Below the pieces are notes generated by a model. That model was not told the DNA's origin. It did not search any database and saw only the letters and a program-made list of their open reading frames with translations. The translations under genes and the position numbers were made by a program. A stretch of DNA of 8,656 bases, from positions 198,357 through 207,012 of the forward strand of contig NZ_KL585391.1 in the NCBI RefSeq assembly GCF_000721935.1. The letters are read 5' to 3'. Shown here piece by piece: positions 1 through 7,636 of the stretch. Each line of letters begins with the position of its first letter. Position 1 is the first letter of the stretch. This DNA comes from Streptomyces sp. NRRL WC-3549 (lineage in GTDB: Bacteria; Actinomycetota; Actinomycetes; Streptomycetales; Streptomycetaceae).

Positions 1-18
1 GATGTGTATAAGAGACAG
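1..18. other. Untrimmed Nextera/Tn5 mosaic-end adapter at the contig edge
   Basis: Bases 1-18 equal the 19-bp Tn5 mosaic end AGATGTGTATAAGAGACAG without its first A. This sequence is ligated to fragments by Nextera tagmentation. Read on the minus strand, the rne frame runs from ...AVFQ straight into LSLIHI, which is the translation of the adapter. On the plus strand the same bases give peptides starting MCIRDS or MYKRQ, which are known adapter translations. Genomic sequence begins at base 19. Confidence 0.96.
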
Positions 19-1161
19 CTGGAAGACGGCCACGGCGGGGCGCGTCGCGCGACGGCCCTTGCGCACCGGCTCCTCGGCCTTGGTCGTGAATTCCGGCCGG
101 CCCGCGGGGGCGGTGGCACGGCGGCGCTGGCGTCCGCGCGGCGCGGCCTCCTCCACCTCGTCGGCCTCGGCGGCGAGTTCCTCGGCCACGGCGGCGGGCA
201 GGCTCTCGCCGGTCTCGGCGGCCTCCGCCTCGACGCTCTCGGCGGCGGCCTGCGGGGCACCGGCCGGGGCGGTCGCCTTACGGGTGGCGCGGCGGCGGCC
301 ACGGGGCGCCTCGGCGGCGGGCGTCTCCGCGACCGGCTCGGCTGCGGACGCCTCGGCGGCCGGGGCGGCGGCGGGCTCGGTCCTCTCGGCCTCCGGGGCG
401 GTGGCCGCCTGCCGTGCGCCCTGCGGCGTCCCGGCCGGGGCCGAGGCACGGCGCCGGCCGCGCCCACGCGGGGCGGCGGTCTCGGCCACGGGGGCCTCCT
501 GGGCGGCGGCCTCGGTGACGGCGGGCTCGGCGGCCGGGGCCGGCTCGGCCACGGCGGCGCTCTCGGCGGGCTGCGGGGGCCCGGCCGGAGCGGTCGCCTT
601 ACGGGTCGCGCGGCGACGGCCACGGGGCGCGGCCACGGGGGCCGGCTCCACAGCTTCTTCCGCGGCCTCTTCGGTCTCTTCCGCCTCGTCGGTCACGGCG
701 GGTTCCTCTACGGGCTTGGGCGCACCCGCCGGAGCGGTCGCCTTACGGGTGGCCCGCCGGCGCGGGCGCGCCGCGGGCGCGGCCTCGACGGCTTCCGCGA
801 CCTCGTCCTGCTCCACGGCTCCGGTCGGCGTGTCCTGCGACTCGGCGGCCGGAGCGGGAGCGGCGGCCGGCTCCACGGCCTCGGCGGTCTGCGGGGCGCC
901 CGCCGGAGCGGTCGCCTTGCGGACCGCGCGGCGGCGGGGACGCGCCGGGGCGGCGGTCTCGGGCTCGGCGGGAGCGGCCGGGGTGTCCTCGGCCGGTATG
1001 GCCGGCGTGACGTCCTCGGCGGCGGCCGCACCCGGCGCGCCGGACGGCGGGCCGGCCGGGCGGGAGGCCGCGCGGCGCCTGCGGCGCGGCGGCAGCTTGT
1101 CCCCGGGTGCGTTGTTCTCTTCGGTGTTCCCGGTCGTACCGGGTTCGTTCGGCTCGTGCAT
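19..1161 (-). CDS. rne: Ribonuclease E/G (Rne/Rng family), N-terminal part, cut by contig end
   Basis: Endoribonuclease for mRNA decay and rRNA processing in the cytoplasm. Only the first 381 codons are present. The catalytic and S1 domains would lie beyond the left edge, so the call rests on the characteristic Streptomyces N-terminus. It starts MHEPNEPGTT, then DKLPPRRRRRAASRPAGPP (residues 21-39). A long low-complexity region of Arg-rich blocks separated by Ala/Glu/Pro spacers follows, and the visible part ends GRRATRPAVAVFQ (369-381), which I recall as preceding the folded domains in Streptomyces RNase E/G. Known of the family: in S. coelicolor RNase ES this N-terminal arm binds PNPase, with domain order shuffled relative to E. 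coli RNase E. The ATG at 1161 has GGGAG at 1172-1176, 10 nt upstream. A DUF2344 gene tail lies upstream, which is the usual neighbour. No stop is found down to base 1. The next six codons (LSLIHI) are adapter. Confidence 0.85.
94..942 (-). repeat. Arg-rich coding repeats in the RNase E/G N-terminal arm
   Basis: A motif of the form R-G/P-R-R-R-A-T-R-K-A-T-A-P-A-G-A-P recurs at residues 74-90, 132-148, 180-196 and 287-303. Degenerate copies without the RKAT core lie at 232-246 and 342-356, and a leader version (RRRRRAASRPAGPP) at 26-39. In DNA the copies are at 892-942, 718-768, 574-624, 424-468, 253-303 and 94-138, spaced 48-58 codons. The DNA core ggtcgccttacgggt is nearly identical between the best copies, so slippage or repeat collapse in assembly is possible. 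The spacers are acidic or Ala/Pro-rich, giving an alternating basic/acidic disordered arm. Confidence 0.85.
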
Positions 1162-1388
1162 GCGGGCGGTTCTCCCGTCGCGCTCCCGGGCGCCGCGTCT
1201 GATTCCGGTCAGGCCGCTTCGCGTGATGTGCGCGTCGTACCTTCCGGGGCGCGGGCGCCGCACGGGAGCTGATGTATGGCTCGCCGGTTCCGTACGCGGT
1301 ACGCACGGCCTGGCGAAAGTCTTATGGGGCGGTGCGCGGCCCGACCCAGGTGGTTCCCGGGTCAGAGGGCTGCGCCTACAACGACCGC
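1162..1388 (-). promoter_or_regulatory. Upstream region of rne
   Basis: 227 nt lie between the DUF2344 stop and the rne ATG. The ribosome binding site is GGGAG at 1172-1176. A small perfect inverted repeat CGTAC-GCG-GTACG sits at 1291-1303. I could not identify a convincing -10/-35 pair. The region is long enough for an rne promoter, but this is inferred from position only. Confidence 0.4.
1339..1370 (-). terminator. Possible stem-loop downstream of the DUF2344 stop
   Basis: GACCC (1343-1347) pairs with GGGTC (1359-1363), and outer GCCC (1339-1342) pairs with GGGC (1367-1370) across a 3-nt bulge. It lies about 18 nt after the TAG at 1389 in the direction of transcription. There is no T-tract, which is common in streptomycetes, so this may be a terminator or simply a leader structure of rne. 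Confidence 0.3.
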
Positions 1389-1841
1389 CTACGCGGAGAC
1401 CGCACCGTCCGTCACCGTCGCGACGGCGGCCGGGTCGGCCGTGGGAACGGCCGGGGCTGCCTCGCGGTCGGGCGCGAGCGGGTCGGTCACCGTGCCGGAC
1501 TCCTCGTCGAAGAGCCCCTGCGCCAGCCTGGTCACCGCTGCGGGGACCGGCGGCGCCAGGTCGGCCACAGCTCGGAGACCGGACAGGACGTCGTCGGGTC
1601 GCACGGCGGGTGTCTCGTGCCGCACAACCAGGCGCAGTATCGCACAAGGCGTGTCTTCGGACCTATCAGGCCGGGGATCGTGTGCCTCCAGGGCGACGAC
1701 GGCCGCGCGGGCGTCGAAGCTGCGCATCCCGTTCTTCGCCCGGCGCTGCACCTCGACGGACTCGGCGGCCAGGAAGGTCTCCACGGCGTTGCGCGCGTCC
1801 TCGGCCGCGACCCCGTCCAGCCGCAGCTCCCAGACGGAGGC
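1389..1841 (-). pseudogene. TIGR03936/DUF2344 radical SAM-associated protein, C-terminal ~150 residues only
   Basis: From [11 protein letters not shown] onward the sequence matches my memory of the Streptomyces DUF2344 (TIGR03936, 'radical SAM-linked') family C-terminus. Recognisable stretches are [60 protein letters not shown] and [20 protein letters not shown]. Family members are about 250 residues, and roughly the first 100 are missing here, replaced by NRPS sequence. The gene normally follows a B12-binding radical SAM gene and precedes rne, and here rne does follow. The family's exact role is unsettled; its N-terminal part is the better conserved one. The fragment is either the real gene cut by a misjoin, which I favour, or a true truncated gene. 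Confidence 0.8.
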
Positions 1842-4430
1842 GTCGAAGCTGGTGGACGTACGGGCGAGGACCCGGTCGTCCGCGGTGACGGCGAGGTGCC
1901 GTGCCATCCAGGCCATATGACCGGCGAGCGCGCCGTGCTCCACCACCACGCCCTTGGGGCGGCCGGTGGAGCCCGAGGTGTAGATGACGTACGCCGGGTC
2001 CTGCGGGGCGGGCGGCCCGGGGAGCGGCCGGGGGCCGTCCGTGCCGGGGGCCGCCGGGGCGTCGAGGGCGAGCCACGGCACGTCGGTGGGGGGCAGGCCC
2101 GCGTGGACGGCGGTGGTGGTGAGCAGCAGCGCGGGCCGGGCGTCGCCGAGCATGTGCCGGATGCGGGCGTGCGGGTACTCCGGGTCGACGGGCAGGTAGG
2201 CGGCCCCGGCCCGCAGCACGGCCAGCATGGCCACGACGGTGTCCACGGACGGCGGGGCGGCGACGGCCACCCGGTCCTCCCGTCCGGCGCCGCGCTCCCG
2301 CAGGAGGCGGGCCAGGGCGTCGGCGCGGGCGTCGAGTTCGGCGTAGCCGAGGCTCGTGTGCGCGTCGCGTACGGCGATCCGGTGGGGGGTGCGGGCGGCC
2401 TGCTCGCGCACCGCCTCCGGGACGGTCGGGACGGTGCGGGGCAGCGCAGCGCCGCGCCCCTGGGCGAGGAGGCGGTCGCGTTCGCCCGGCGTCAGCGGGT
2501 CGAGCTCCCCGACCGTCCGGCCGGGGTCGGTGACGGCGAGGGTGAGCACGCGTGCGAAGCGGTCGCACAGGGCGCGGGCGGTGCCGGCGTCGAAGACGTC
2601 GGTGGCGTACTCCAGGTAGCCGCCGAGACCGGCCGGGGCGTCCGGGGCGTCCGCGCCGGTGGCGCGGGGGCCACCGGGAACCTCGGTGGCCTCGGTGGCC
2701 TCCGTGAGCTCCGTGAGCGAGAACGTCAGGTCGAACTTGCTGATCCCGGTGTGGCGCGTCCGGTCGTGGACGGTGACACCCGACAGGTCCAGTTCCGCCC
2801 GCCGCTGGTTCTGGAGGACCAGCATGGTCTGGAAGAGCGGGTGGTGGTCACCGGACCGTTCGGGGTTGAGCGCCTCCACGATCCGTTCGAAGGGGAGGTC
2901 GCCGTTGCTGAACGCGGCGACACCGGACTCCCGCACGCGGCCCAGGAGTTCACGGAAGGCCGGATCTCCGGAGAGGTCCGTGCGCAGGACGACGGTGTTG
3001 ACGAAGAACCCGACCAGGTCGTCGAGCGCCTCCTCGGTGCGCCCGGCCACCGCCGTGCCGAGCGGGATGTCGGTCCCCGCACCGTGGGCGTGCAGCGTCA
3101 CGGCGAGAGCCGCCTGGAGCACCATGAAGGGCGTGCAGCCCGTGGTCCGCGCGAGCCGGACCAGCGCGGCGTACGTGGGCGCGGGCAGGGTGAAGGGGAC
3201 GGTGTCGCCCCGGTGGCCGCGCACGGCGGGCCGCGGCCGGTCGAGGGGCAGGTCGATCAGCTCAGGCGCTCCCCTCAACTCCTGGGACCAGTACGCGAGC
3301 TGACTGCCGGCCAGGCTGCCCGGGTCGCCGTCGTCGCCGAGCAGCCGGCGTTGCCAGAGGGCGTAGTCGGCGTACTGCACCCGCAGCGCGGGCCAGTCGG
3401 GGGCTCCGGTGCCCGCGCTCCTGGCACGGTAGGCGGCGCCCAGGTCACGGAGGAGCGGGGCGAGGGACCAGCCGTCGGCGACGACGTGGTGGAGGACCAG
3501 CACCAGGACGTGGCGGCCGGGACCCGGACGGAGCAGACGGGCGCGGACGGCGGCGTCGCCGGTGAGGTCGAAGGGCGCGGCGGTCAGCCGGCGCACCGCC
3601 TCCTCGGCCCAGACACCGCCGTCCTCCCCGGCCGGGGGCGCCTCGACGTCGAGGGGGACGAGCGACGGGACGGCACCCGCGTCGAGGACCTCCTGCCGGG
3701 CGACGCCGTCGTGTTCGGCGAAGACGGTGCGCAGGCTCTCGTGACGGACCACCACGTCGGCCAGGGCGTCCCGCAGGGCGTCCGTGTCCAGTAGACCGTC
3801 GAGCGCGAGGACGAGCGGGACGTTGTAGGTCTCCCCCACGCCCTCCACGCGGTTGAGGAACCAGAGGCGCTGCTGCGCGGAGGACAGCGGGACCACGGCG
3901 GGCCTCCGCTGCCGGCCGAGCACGGGCCTGGCCGCCCCGGAGGTGTCGAGGGCGGCGGCCAGCGAGGCGACGGTGGGGTGGTCGAAGAGCGTACGCAGGG
4001 CGAGTTCGGCGCCCAGGGCCGCCCGCACCCGGCCGATGAGGCGGGTGGCGAGCAGGGAATGGCCGCCCAGCGAGAAGAAGTTGTCGTCGGCGCCGACGGC
4101 GTCCACGCCCAGGACGTCGGCGAACAGTCCGGCCAGGATCTCCTCGTCGGCCGTGCGCGGGGCGCGGCCCGTGGAGACCGCGGCCCGGGGGGCGGGCAGG
4201 GCCGTGCGGTCGACCTTGCCGTTCGGGTTCAGGGGCAGCGCGTCGAGGGGGACGACGGCGGAGGGCACCATGTAGGCGGGCAGGGCACGCCCGACGCGGC
4301 GGGTCAGCGCGGAGCCGTCCGGCCGGGCGCCGGGGCCGTGCACGACGTAGGCGACGAGTCTGCGGTCGCCTGGTACGTCCTCGCGGACCAGGACGCGGGC
4401 GGCGCGCACGTCCGGGTCGGCGACGAGCAC
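1389..4430 (-). CDS. NRPS downstream fragment (end of A1, T, C2, truncated A2) fused in frame to a DUF2344 tail
   Basis: A 1013-codon open frame from a GTG at 4430 to TAG at 1389. The GTG is not a true start. Homology continues upstream in the same frame to about 4526 (A8 motif [11 protein letters not shown] at 4461-4493), so this is the continuation of the synthetase at 7201 after a frameshift. Residues: 1-80 end of the first A domain, with A10 [10 protein letters not shown] and Lys72; about 93-162 carrier protein with LGGHS, Ser125 carrying phosphopantetheine; about 178-600 an LCL-like condensation domain with HHVVADG at 314-320; about 668-868 the start of a second A domain with A3 [11 protein letters not shown] at 817-827, ending at FDASVWE. 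From Ala864 onward the protein is the DUF2344 C-terminus, not an A domain. The fusion is probably an assembly chimera. As written there is no own start codon with a ribosome binding site, so it may not be translated. Confidence 0.8.
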   Translation of the reverse strand: MLVADPDVRAARVLVREDVPGDRRLVAYVVHGPGARPDGSALTRRVGRALPAYMVPSAVVPLDALPLNPNGKVDRTALPAPRAAVSTGRAPRTADEEILAGLFADVLGVDAVGADDNFFSLGGHSLLATRLIGRVRAALGAELALRTLFDHPTVASLAAALDTSGAARPVLGRQRRPAVVPLSSAQQRLWFLNRVEGVGETYNVPLVLALDGLLDTDALRDALADVVVRHESLRTVFAEHDGVARQEVLDAGAVPSLVPLDVEAPPAGEDGGVWAEEAVRRLTAAPFDLTGDAAVRARLLRPGPGRHVLVLVLHHVVADGWSLAPLLRDLGAAYRARSAGTGAPDWPALRVQYADYALWQRRLLGDDGDPGSLAGSQLAYWSQELRGAPELIDLPLDRPRPAVRGHRGDTVPFTLPAPTYAALVRLARTTGCTPFMVLQAALAVTLHAHGAGTDIPLGTAVAGRTEEALDDLVGFFVNTVVLRTDLSGDPAFRELLGRVRESGVAAFSNGDLPFERIVEALNPERSGDHHPLFQTMLVLQNQRRAELDLSGVTVHDRTRHTGISKFDLTFSLTELTEATEATEVPGGPRATGADAPDAPAGLGGYLEYATDVFDAGTARALCDRFARVLTLAVTDPGRTVGELDPLTPGERDRLLAQGRGAALPRTVPTVPEAVREQAARTPHRIAVRDAHTSLGYAELDARADALARLLRERGAGREDRVAVAAPPSVDTVVAMLAVLRAGAAYLPVDPEYPHARIRHMLGDARPALLLTTTAVHAGLPPTDVPWLALDAPAAPGTDGPRPLPGPPAPQDPAYVIYTSGSTGRPKGVVVEHGALAGHMAWMARHLAVTADDRVLARTSTSFDASVWELRLDGVAAEDARNAVETFLAAESVEVQRRAKNGMRSFDARAAVVALEAHDPRPDRSEDTPCAILRLVVRHETPAVRPDDVLSGLRAVADLAPPVPAAVTRLAQGLFDEESGTVTDPLAPDREAAPAVPTADPAAVATVTDGAVSA
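1824..1841 (-). other. Join between NRPS A domain and DUF2344 gene at a shared 18-nt stretch
   Basis: Minus-strand bases 1841-1824 read GCCTCCGTCTGGGAGCTG, encoding ASVWEL. To the right (5' in the gene), ...TSFD-ASVWE is the A4 motif of an adenylation domain. To the left, [11 protein letters not shown] is a typical DUF2344 stretch. A genuine A domain would continue with a bulky loop and then about 300 more residues including YGPTE, TGDL and the catalytic Lys, none of which follow. Two unrelated families sharing identical bases at the crossover point is what a k-mer-driven chimeric join looks like. Confidence 0.75.
1842..2429 (-). other. NRPS second adenylation domain, N-terminal third only
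   Basis: The segment runs from [18 protein letters not shown] through the A2 region ([19 protein letters not shown]) and A3 [11 protein letters not shown] to A4 FDASVWE. Of the ten specificity positions only the first three can be read by hand alignment to GrsA: D235, A236, W239. The substrate cannot be predicted because A5-A10 and the rest of the pocket are absent. Confidence 0.85.
2631..3899 (-). other. NRPS second condensation domain (LCL-like)
   Basis: The domain begins [17 protein letters not shown] and carries the catalytic HHVVADG motif (residues 314-320 of the downstream frame). It also has YADYALWQR, a [12 protein letters not shown] stretch (C5-like) and [11 protein letters not shown]. 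All core motifs of an active peptide-bond-forming C domain are present. Upstream LGGHS carrier plus this sequence type suggests condensation of L-configured donor and acceptor. No epimerase is present. Confidence 0.85.
3945..4154 (-). other. NRPS peptidyl carrier (T) domain
   Basis: The segment [20 protein letters not shown] is followed by [20 protein letters not shown]. The Ser of GGHS (codon at 4058-4056) is the phosphopantetheine attachment site. It carries the aminoacyl group loaded by the first A domain to the following C domain. Confidence 0.9.
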
Positions 4431-5665
4431 GTTCTCGATCTCGGAGGGTTCGATGCGGAACCCGCGGAGCTTGATCTGCCCGTCGGCGCGCCCGACGTAC
4501 TCGACGTCACCGGCGGCGGTCCACCGGTGCGGTACATGCGCCCGCCGGCCGCGTCGTAGGGGTCGGCGACGAACCGGGCGGCGGTCGGCGCGGCGCGCCC
4601 CAGGTAGCCCCGGGCGACGCCGTGGCCGCTGACGTACAGCTCTCCCACGACACCGGGCGGCACCAGGCCGAGGGTGTCGTCGAGGACGTACAGGCGCATG
4701 CCGTCGAGCGGCCGGCCGATGGGCGGCACACCCGTCGTGCCGGTGCCGACCGGGTGGCGGGCGGCGAAGGTCGTGGTCTCCGTGGGGCCGTACACGTGCA
4801 GGACGCGTGTGCCGGGGGCGGCGGCGGCCACGCGCCGCATCAGGTCCGGGGTGGCCGCCTCGCCGCCCGCGGCGACCATCCGCAGCCCGGCGAACGCGGC
4901 CGGGTCCGCCTCGGCAACCACGTCGAACAGGGCCGTCGTGAGGAAGAGGGCGGTCACCCGGTGCCGGTCCACGAGGTCGCGGAGCGTCCGCGCCTCCAGT
5001 ACGCCGTCCGGGGCGACGACCACCCGGCCGCCGCGCAGGAGCGGCGTCCAGATCTCGAAGGTGGACGCGTCGAAGACGTAGGCGGAGTGCATCAGGACCG
5101 CGTCGGACACGCCGCCCGACCAGGTGGTGTCGGCGGTCAGCGCGAGGACGTCGGCGTGGGTGACGCCGACCCCCTTGGGCAGGCCGGTGGAGCCGGAGGT
5201 GAACATCACGTAGGCGAGCCGGTCGCCGTGGATCGCCCGGGGCAGCGGCCCCGGCAGCGGCGGGGCGCCCTGGACGACGCGGCCGGCCCGGTCGACGACG
5301 ATCAGCGGCAGGCCGGCGGCGGCCCTCTCCCGCACCCAGGGCCGCGCGGCGGCGGCCTCGTCCGCCACCAGGGCGCGGACACGGGCGACGTCCGCGACCC
5401 GGCCGAGCCGTTCGTCGGGCCAGGCCGCGTCCATCGGTACGTACGCCGCTCCCGCACCGACCGCGCCGAGGGTGGCGGCCACCACGGCCGCCGAGCGGCC
5501 CACGAGGACACCGACCCCGTCCTCGGCCTCCAGGCCCCGGCCGGCCAGGGCGCCGGACAGCTCCTCGGCCGCCGCCGCCAGCTCCCGGTAGGAGAGCGTG
5601 ACGGGACCGTCCGTCACGGCCGGGGCGTCCGGTGTCCGGCGTGCCTGTGCGCCGAAGGCCTCCGG
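4191..5665 (-). other. NRPS first adenylation domain, frameshifted at A7
   Basis: Motifs in order: A3 [11 protein letters not shown] (residues 667-677 of the 7201 frame), A4 FDASTFEIW (710-718), VAAGGEA, A5 YGPTETT (804-810), A6 [16 protein letters not shown]7 RMYRTG (888-893). The frame is then lost, and A8 [11 protein letters not shown] and A10 [10 protein letters not shown] resume in another frame. Hand alignment to GrsA gives the pocket D-A-F-F-A-G-V-T-F-K, closest to branched-chain aliphatic (Val/Ile-like) codes. That prediction is tentative because position 299 (Ala) is unusual. Confidence 0.8.
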
Positions 5666-7201
5666 CAGGCCCGCCGCCCCTGCCCGCGCGGGCAGGGGCG
5701 CGCCGCGTCCCTGGGCGAGCAGGGACCGGGCGGTGGTGTCGTCGAGCAACGGCAGTTCGGCGACGGGGGTGTCGGCGTCCGCGGCGGCCAGGGCGGACAG
5801 GAAGGACACCACGGCCCGCTGGTGCGGCAGCACGTCCTCGGGGCGGTACAGCTCCGGGTTGGCGTCGAAGCCGATCAACGGGCCCGTGCCCTCGGACCGT
5901 TCGGAGACGAAGAGGGACACGTCGTCGACCGGGCCGATGGACAGGACGCGGGAGGCGGCGGGGCTTCCGGCGAAGTCGAGGCCGTAGTCGTAGCCCATGA
6001 TGTTGACGACGACACCGGCCAGGCGGGCCGCGTCATCGGTCATGTTCAGCTCGCGAGCGAGCTGTTCGCGGGAGAAGCGGCGGTGGCGCAGGGCTCCGCG
6101 CATCTCGGCGGCGACCGCGCGCACGAGGGCGCCCACCGTCAGGTCCGGGGCGAGGTCCACCCGCAACGGAAGGATGTTGGCGGTCATACCGATGATGTGC
6201 CTGAGCCCGCCGTGGCGGCCGTTGGAGGCGAGGCCCACCGTGACGTCCCGCGTGCCGGTGGCCCGGCCGACGTAGGCGACGACCGCGCTGACGAGCACGG
6301 CGGTCCAGGTGGTGCGGTGGGCGGAGGCGAGCCTCCGCAGGTCGTCGAGGACGGCCGGGGGCAGGGTCTCTCCGGTGTGCAGGCGTACGTCCGGGGCTGT
6401 GAGCGTGCCCGGCGCGGGGGCGTCGGTACGCCGGCGGATCAGCTCCCTGGCGGCGCCGCGCGCGTCTGCGCCGGCCCGGGCGCCGGACGTCTCCGCCGGG
6501 GCGCCGGAGGCGGGGTCCGCCGGGGGCGTGCCTGCCAGGTCCGCGAACTTGCCGGTCCAGTAGGCGCGGTCGGCCTCGTAACGCTCCGAACCGCGGTACG
6601 CCGCCTCGTCGGCCATGAGGTCCCGCAGGGGCGCGGCGGGCAGTTCGGCCGTGGCGACGTCCTCACCGTGCACGGCCCGCGTGTAGAGGTCGGCCACGGT
6701 GCGGGCGAAGACGGCGCCGCTGAGGCCGTCGATGGCTATGTGGTGGAAGCGGACGTACCAGTAGTGCAGCTCGGGGCCCAGGCGCAGCAGCGCGAAGTGG
6801 TGGCGCGGGGCCTCCAGCCGGTCGACGGTGCCCATGTCGTCGGCCAGATAGCGCTCGGCCGCGGCGGCGGGATCGTCGGCGCCGGACAGGTCGACGACGC
6901 GGAGCCGTCCGTCCCGGGCCGACGGGGGGCGGACGACCCGCTGGAGGACCGTGTCGCCCCGGGTGACGAACTCGGCGTCGAGGCTGTCGTGTTCGGCGAA
7001 GGTCCGGTCGAGCGCCGCGGCGAACAGGTTCTCGTCGAGGTCGCCGCGGATCTCGAAGCATTCCCCGATGTTGTATTTCGGGCTGTCCGGATCGACGAGT
7101 TGCCCGTACCAGACACCTTGCTGGGCCGGGGTCATTTCGAAGAACTCTTCGAAGGATTCTTCGGAAACCGCGCGTGAGGAGGCGGAGCCGTTTTCGTGCA
7201 T
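4304..7201 (-). CDS. Non-ribosomal peptide synthetase, N-terminal part (C-A), frame lost at A7
   Basis: Multimodular enzyme that activates an amino acid as acyl-adenylate and joins it to an upstream acyl or peptidyl chain. The ATG at 7201 follows the ribosome binding site AAGGTG (7211-7216, 9 nt away). Residues about 20-460 are a C domain with HHIAIDG at 153-159. About 513-893 is an adenylation domain up to RMYRTG. From residue 894 the frame is wrong: [12 protein letters not shown] replaces the expected [12 protein letters not shown]. It runs on as Arg/Ser/Pro-rich nonsense to a stop at 4304-4306. The intact product would join this to the frame ending at 1389. It lies downstream of mbtH on the same strand. 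The protein begins with a C domain and has no visible loading module, so its donor must come from another carrier protein. Taken literally, it yields a synthetase unable to complete ATP binding. Confidence 0.88.
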   Translation of the reverse strand: MHENGSASSRAVSEESFEEFFEMTPAQQGVWYGQLVDPDSPKYNIGECFEIRGDLDENLFAAALDRTFAEHDSLDAEFVTRGDTVLQRVVRPPSARDGRLRVVDLSGADDPAAAAERYLADDMGTVDRLEAPRHHFALLRLGPELHYWYVRFHHIAIDGLSGAVFARTVADLYTRAVHGEDVATAELPAAPLRDLMADEAAYRGSERYEADRAYWTGKFADLAGTPPADPASGAPAETSGARAGADARGAARELIRRRTDAPAPGTLTAPDVRLHTGETLPPAVLDDLRRLASAHRTTWTAVLVSAVVAYVGRATGTRDVTVGLASNGRHGGLRHIIGMTANILPLRVDLAPDLTVGALVRAVAAEMRGALRHRRFSREQLARELNMTDDAARLAGVVVNIMGYDYGLDFAGSPAASRVLSIGPVDDVSLFVSERSEGTGPLIGFDANPELYRPEDVLPHQRAVVSFLSALAAADADTPVAELPLLDDTTARSLLAQGRGAPLPARAGAAGLPEAFGAQARRTPDAPAVTDGPVTLSYRELAAAAEELSGALAGRGLEAEDGVGVLVGRSAAVVAATLGAVGAGAAYVPMDAAWPDERLGRVADVARVRALVADEAAAARPWVRERAAAGLPLIVVDRAGRVVQGAPPLPGPLPRAIHGDRLAYVMFTSGSTGLPKGVGVTHADVLALTADTTWSGGVSDAVLMHSAYVFDASTFEIWTPLLRGGRVVVAPDGVLEARTLRDLVDRHRVTALFLTTALFDVVAEADPAAFAGLRMVAAGGEAATPDLMRRVAAAAPGTRVLHVYGPTETTTFAARHPVGTGTTGVPPIGRPLDGMRLYVLDDTLGLVPPGVVGELYVSGHGVARGYLGRAAPTAARFVADPYDAAGGRMYRTGGPPPVTSSTSGAPTGRSSSAGSASNPPRSRTCSSPTRTCAPPASWSARTYQATADSSPTSCTAPAPGRTAPR
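4518..4528 (-). other. Frameshift site: ~13 nt missing at NRPS core motif A7
   Basis: On the minus strand, CGC ACC GG is followed directly by TGG ACC GCC. The family consensus RTG-DLAR-W needs 24 nt from Arg to Trp, but only 11 are present, so 13 are missing. The lost bases, inferred from consensus as roughly CGACCTGGCCCGG, would end in CCGG, the same four bases retained on the 5' side. That would make a microhomology deletion or repeat collapse. The missing Asp of TGD contacts the ATP ribose. Confidence 0.8.
5822..7144 (-). other. NRPS first condensation domain (EntF/DhbF-like)
   Basis: The domain starts [20 protein letters not shown] and includes [11 protein letters not shown], the catalytic [27 protein letters not shown] and a closing [16 protein letters not shown]. 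The [12 protein letters not shown]...YNIGE opening and TANILPLRV resemble C domains of EntF/DhbF-type synthetases, which take an aryl- or acyl-carrier-bound donor, rather than the LCL type seen at 2631-3899. This resemblance is by eye from memory. The donor is not encoded in the window. Confidence 0.75.
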
Positions 7202-7440
7202 GCCGATCTACACCTTTGGGGAGAGTTTTCGGGGATGACGAAGAAGGCGGGCCGGAGCCGCCCGCACCGGTGCGGCAAGGATCACCGGCAACGGGCGGCG
7301 AGAAGGGAGAGAACGTCGCCGAACCCGCGCCGTCAGGAAGTACCGGGTCCTACGGGCACCGGGCCACCGGAACTCTCCCTGAGGAGACCTCCCGGCAGAC
7401 TCCGCTTTCTTCGCGCACCGAGGACGGGCCACCCGCTGGT
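7202..7440 (-). promoter_or_regulatory. Probable untranslated leader of the NRPS gene
   Basis: About 240 nt upstream of the NRPS ATG hold the ribosome binding site (AAGGTG, 7211-7216). No supported gene is present. A 78-codon Arg/Pro-rich frame (7444-7208) has no ribosome binding site and weak codon bias. A weak candidate promoter just upstream on the minus strand is CTCGAC (7462-7467), a 16-nt spacer and TATGGA (7440-7445). That promoter is a guess. Confidence 0.35.
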
Positions 7441-7469
7441 CCATAGGTAGCCCATAAGAGGGTCGAGCA

Positions 7470-7488
7470 ATGCGCCATCACAGCGCAT
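7470..7488. promoter_or_regulatory. Inverted repeat ATGCGC-N7-GCGCAT
   Basis: Perfect 6-bp arms at 7470-7475 and 7483-7488 are followed at once by the 8-bp palindrome ATGATCAT (7487-7494). It sits between mbtH and the NRPS gene, about 25 nt upstream of the weak promoter candidate, a place where an operator could act. No regulator family is identified. Confidence 0.35.
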
Positions 7489-7535
7489 GATCATTCAGGA
7501 GCACAACACGGATCGATCACCATTCACGTGCGATC

Positions 7536-7560
7536 ACTTCCGTTCGCAACCGAACGAAGT
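7536..7560. promoter_or_regulatory. 25-nt near-perfect palindrome between mbtH and NRPS (operator or terminator)
   Basis: ACTTC-CGTTCG-CAAC-CGAACG-AAGT forms 10-bp arms with one extra C on the left arm and a 4-nt centre. It begins 76 nt past the mbtH stop. As RNA from the minus strand it gives a stable hairpin with a tetraloop but no following U-run. As DNA it could be a dimeric repressor site. The order GTTCG-N4-CGAAC is the reverse of the actinobacterial LexA box. Confidence 0.45.
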
Positions 7561-7598
7561 CGATCGGATCCGAAGGCGGCGACACCTCGTCGACCTGG

Positions 7599-7616
7599 GG
7601 TGACGCCGGTGACGCC
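7599..7616. repeat. Tandem 9-bp repeat (GGTGACGCC x2)
   Basis: Two perfect contiguous copies at 7599-7607 and 7608-7616, with a partial copy GGTGACC at 7624-7630. They lie just 3' of the mbtH stop. No function is evident. Confidence 0.5.
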
Positions 7617-7636
7617 GCCCTTCGGTGACCGTCGCC

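Noticed and set aside
19..1161. Transcription terminator Rho or a histone-like Lys/Ala protein instead of RNase E/G
   Set aside because: Streptomyces Rho starts differently and has RNA-binding sequence early. The DKLPPRRRRRAASRPAGPP start, the RRRAT repeats, the ...AVFQ end and the DUF2344 neighbour fit RNase E/G better.
2..1888. Long plus-strand open frames starting MCIRDS (2-1888) and MYKRQ (4-1272)
   Set aside because: Their starts are adapter-derived, and their Ala/Gly/Arg-rich sequence is the antisense of the rne arm and neighbouring genes.
1272..3794. 840-codon plus-strand frame, and a similar 851-codon frame at 4622-7177
   Set aside because: Antisense shadows of the NRPS caused by high third-position GC. 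They are Gly/Val/Arg-rich with no domain motifs.
1389..4430. A novel NRPS-radical SAM-associated fusion enzyme
   Set aside because: The join lies inside an incomplete A domain and an incomplete DUF2344 domain, at 18 shared bases. Neither half would fold or act, and the contig has adapter contamination.
7208..7444. 78-codon minus-strand frame ending in the NRPS ribosome binding site, as a coupled leader gene
   Set aside because: It has no ribosome binding site, Arg/Pro-rich composition and weak third-position bias. The overlap with the binding site alone is not enough.
7536..7560. LexA/SOS box
   Set aside because: The actinobacterial box is CGAAC-N4-GTTCG. Here the half-sites are in the opposite order (GTTCG-N4-CGAAC).
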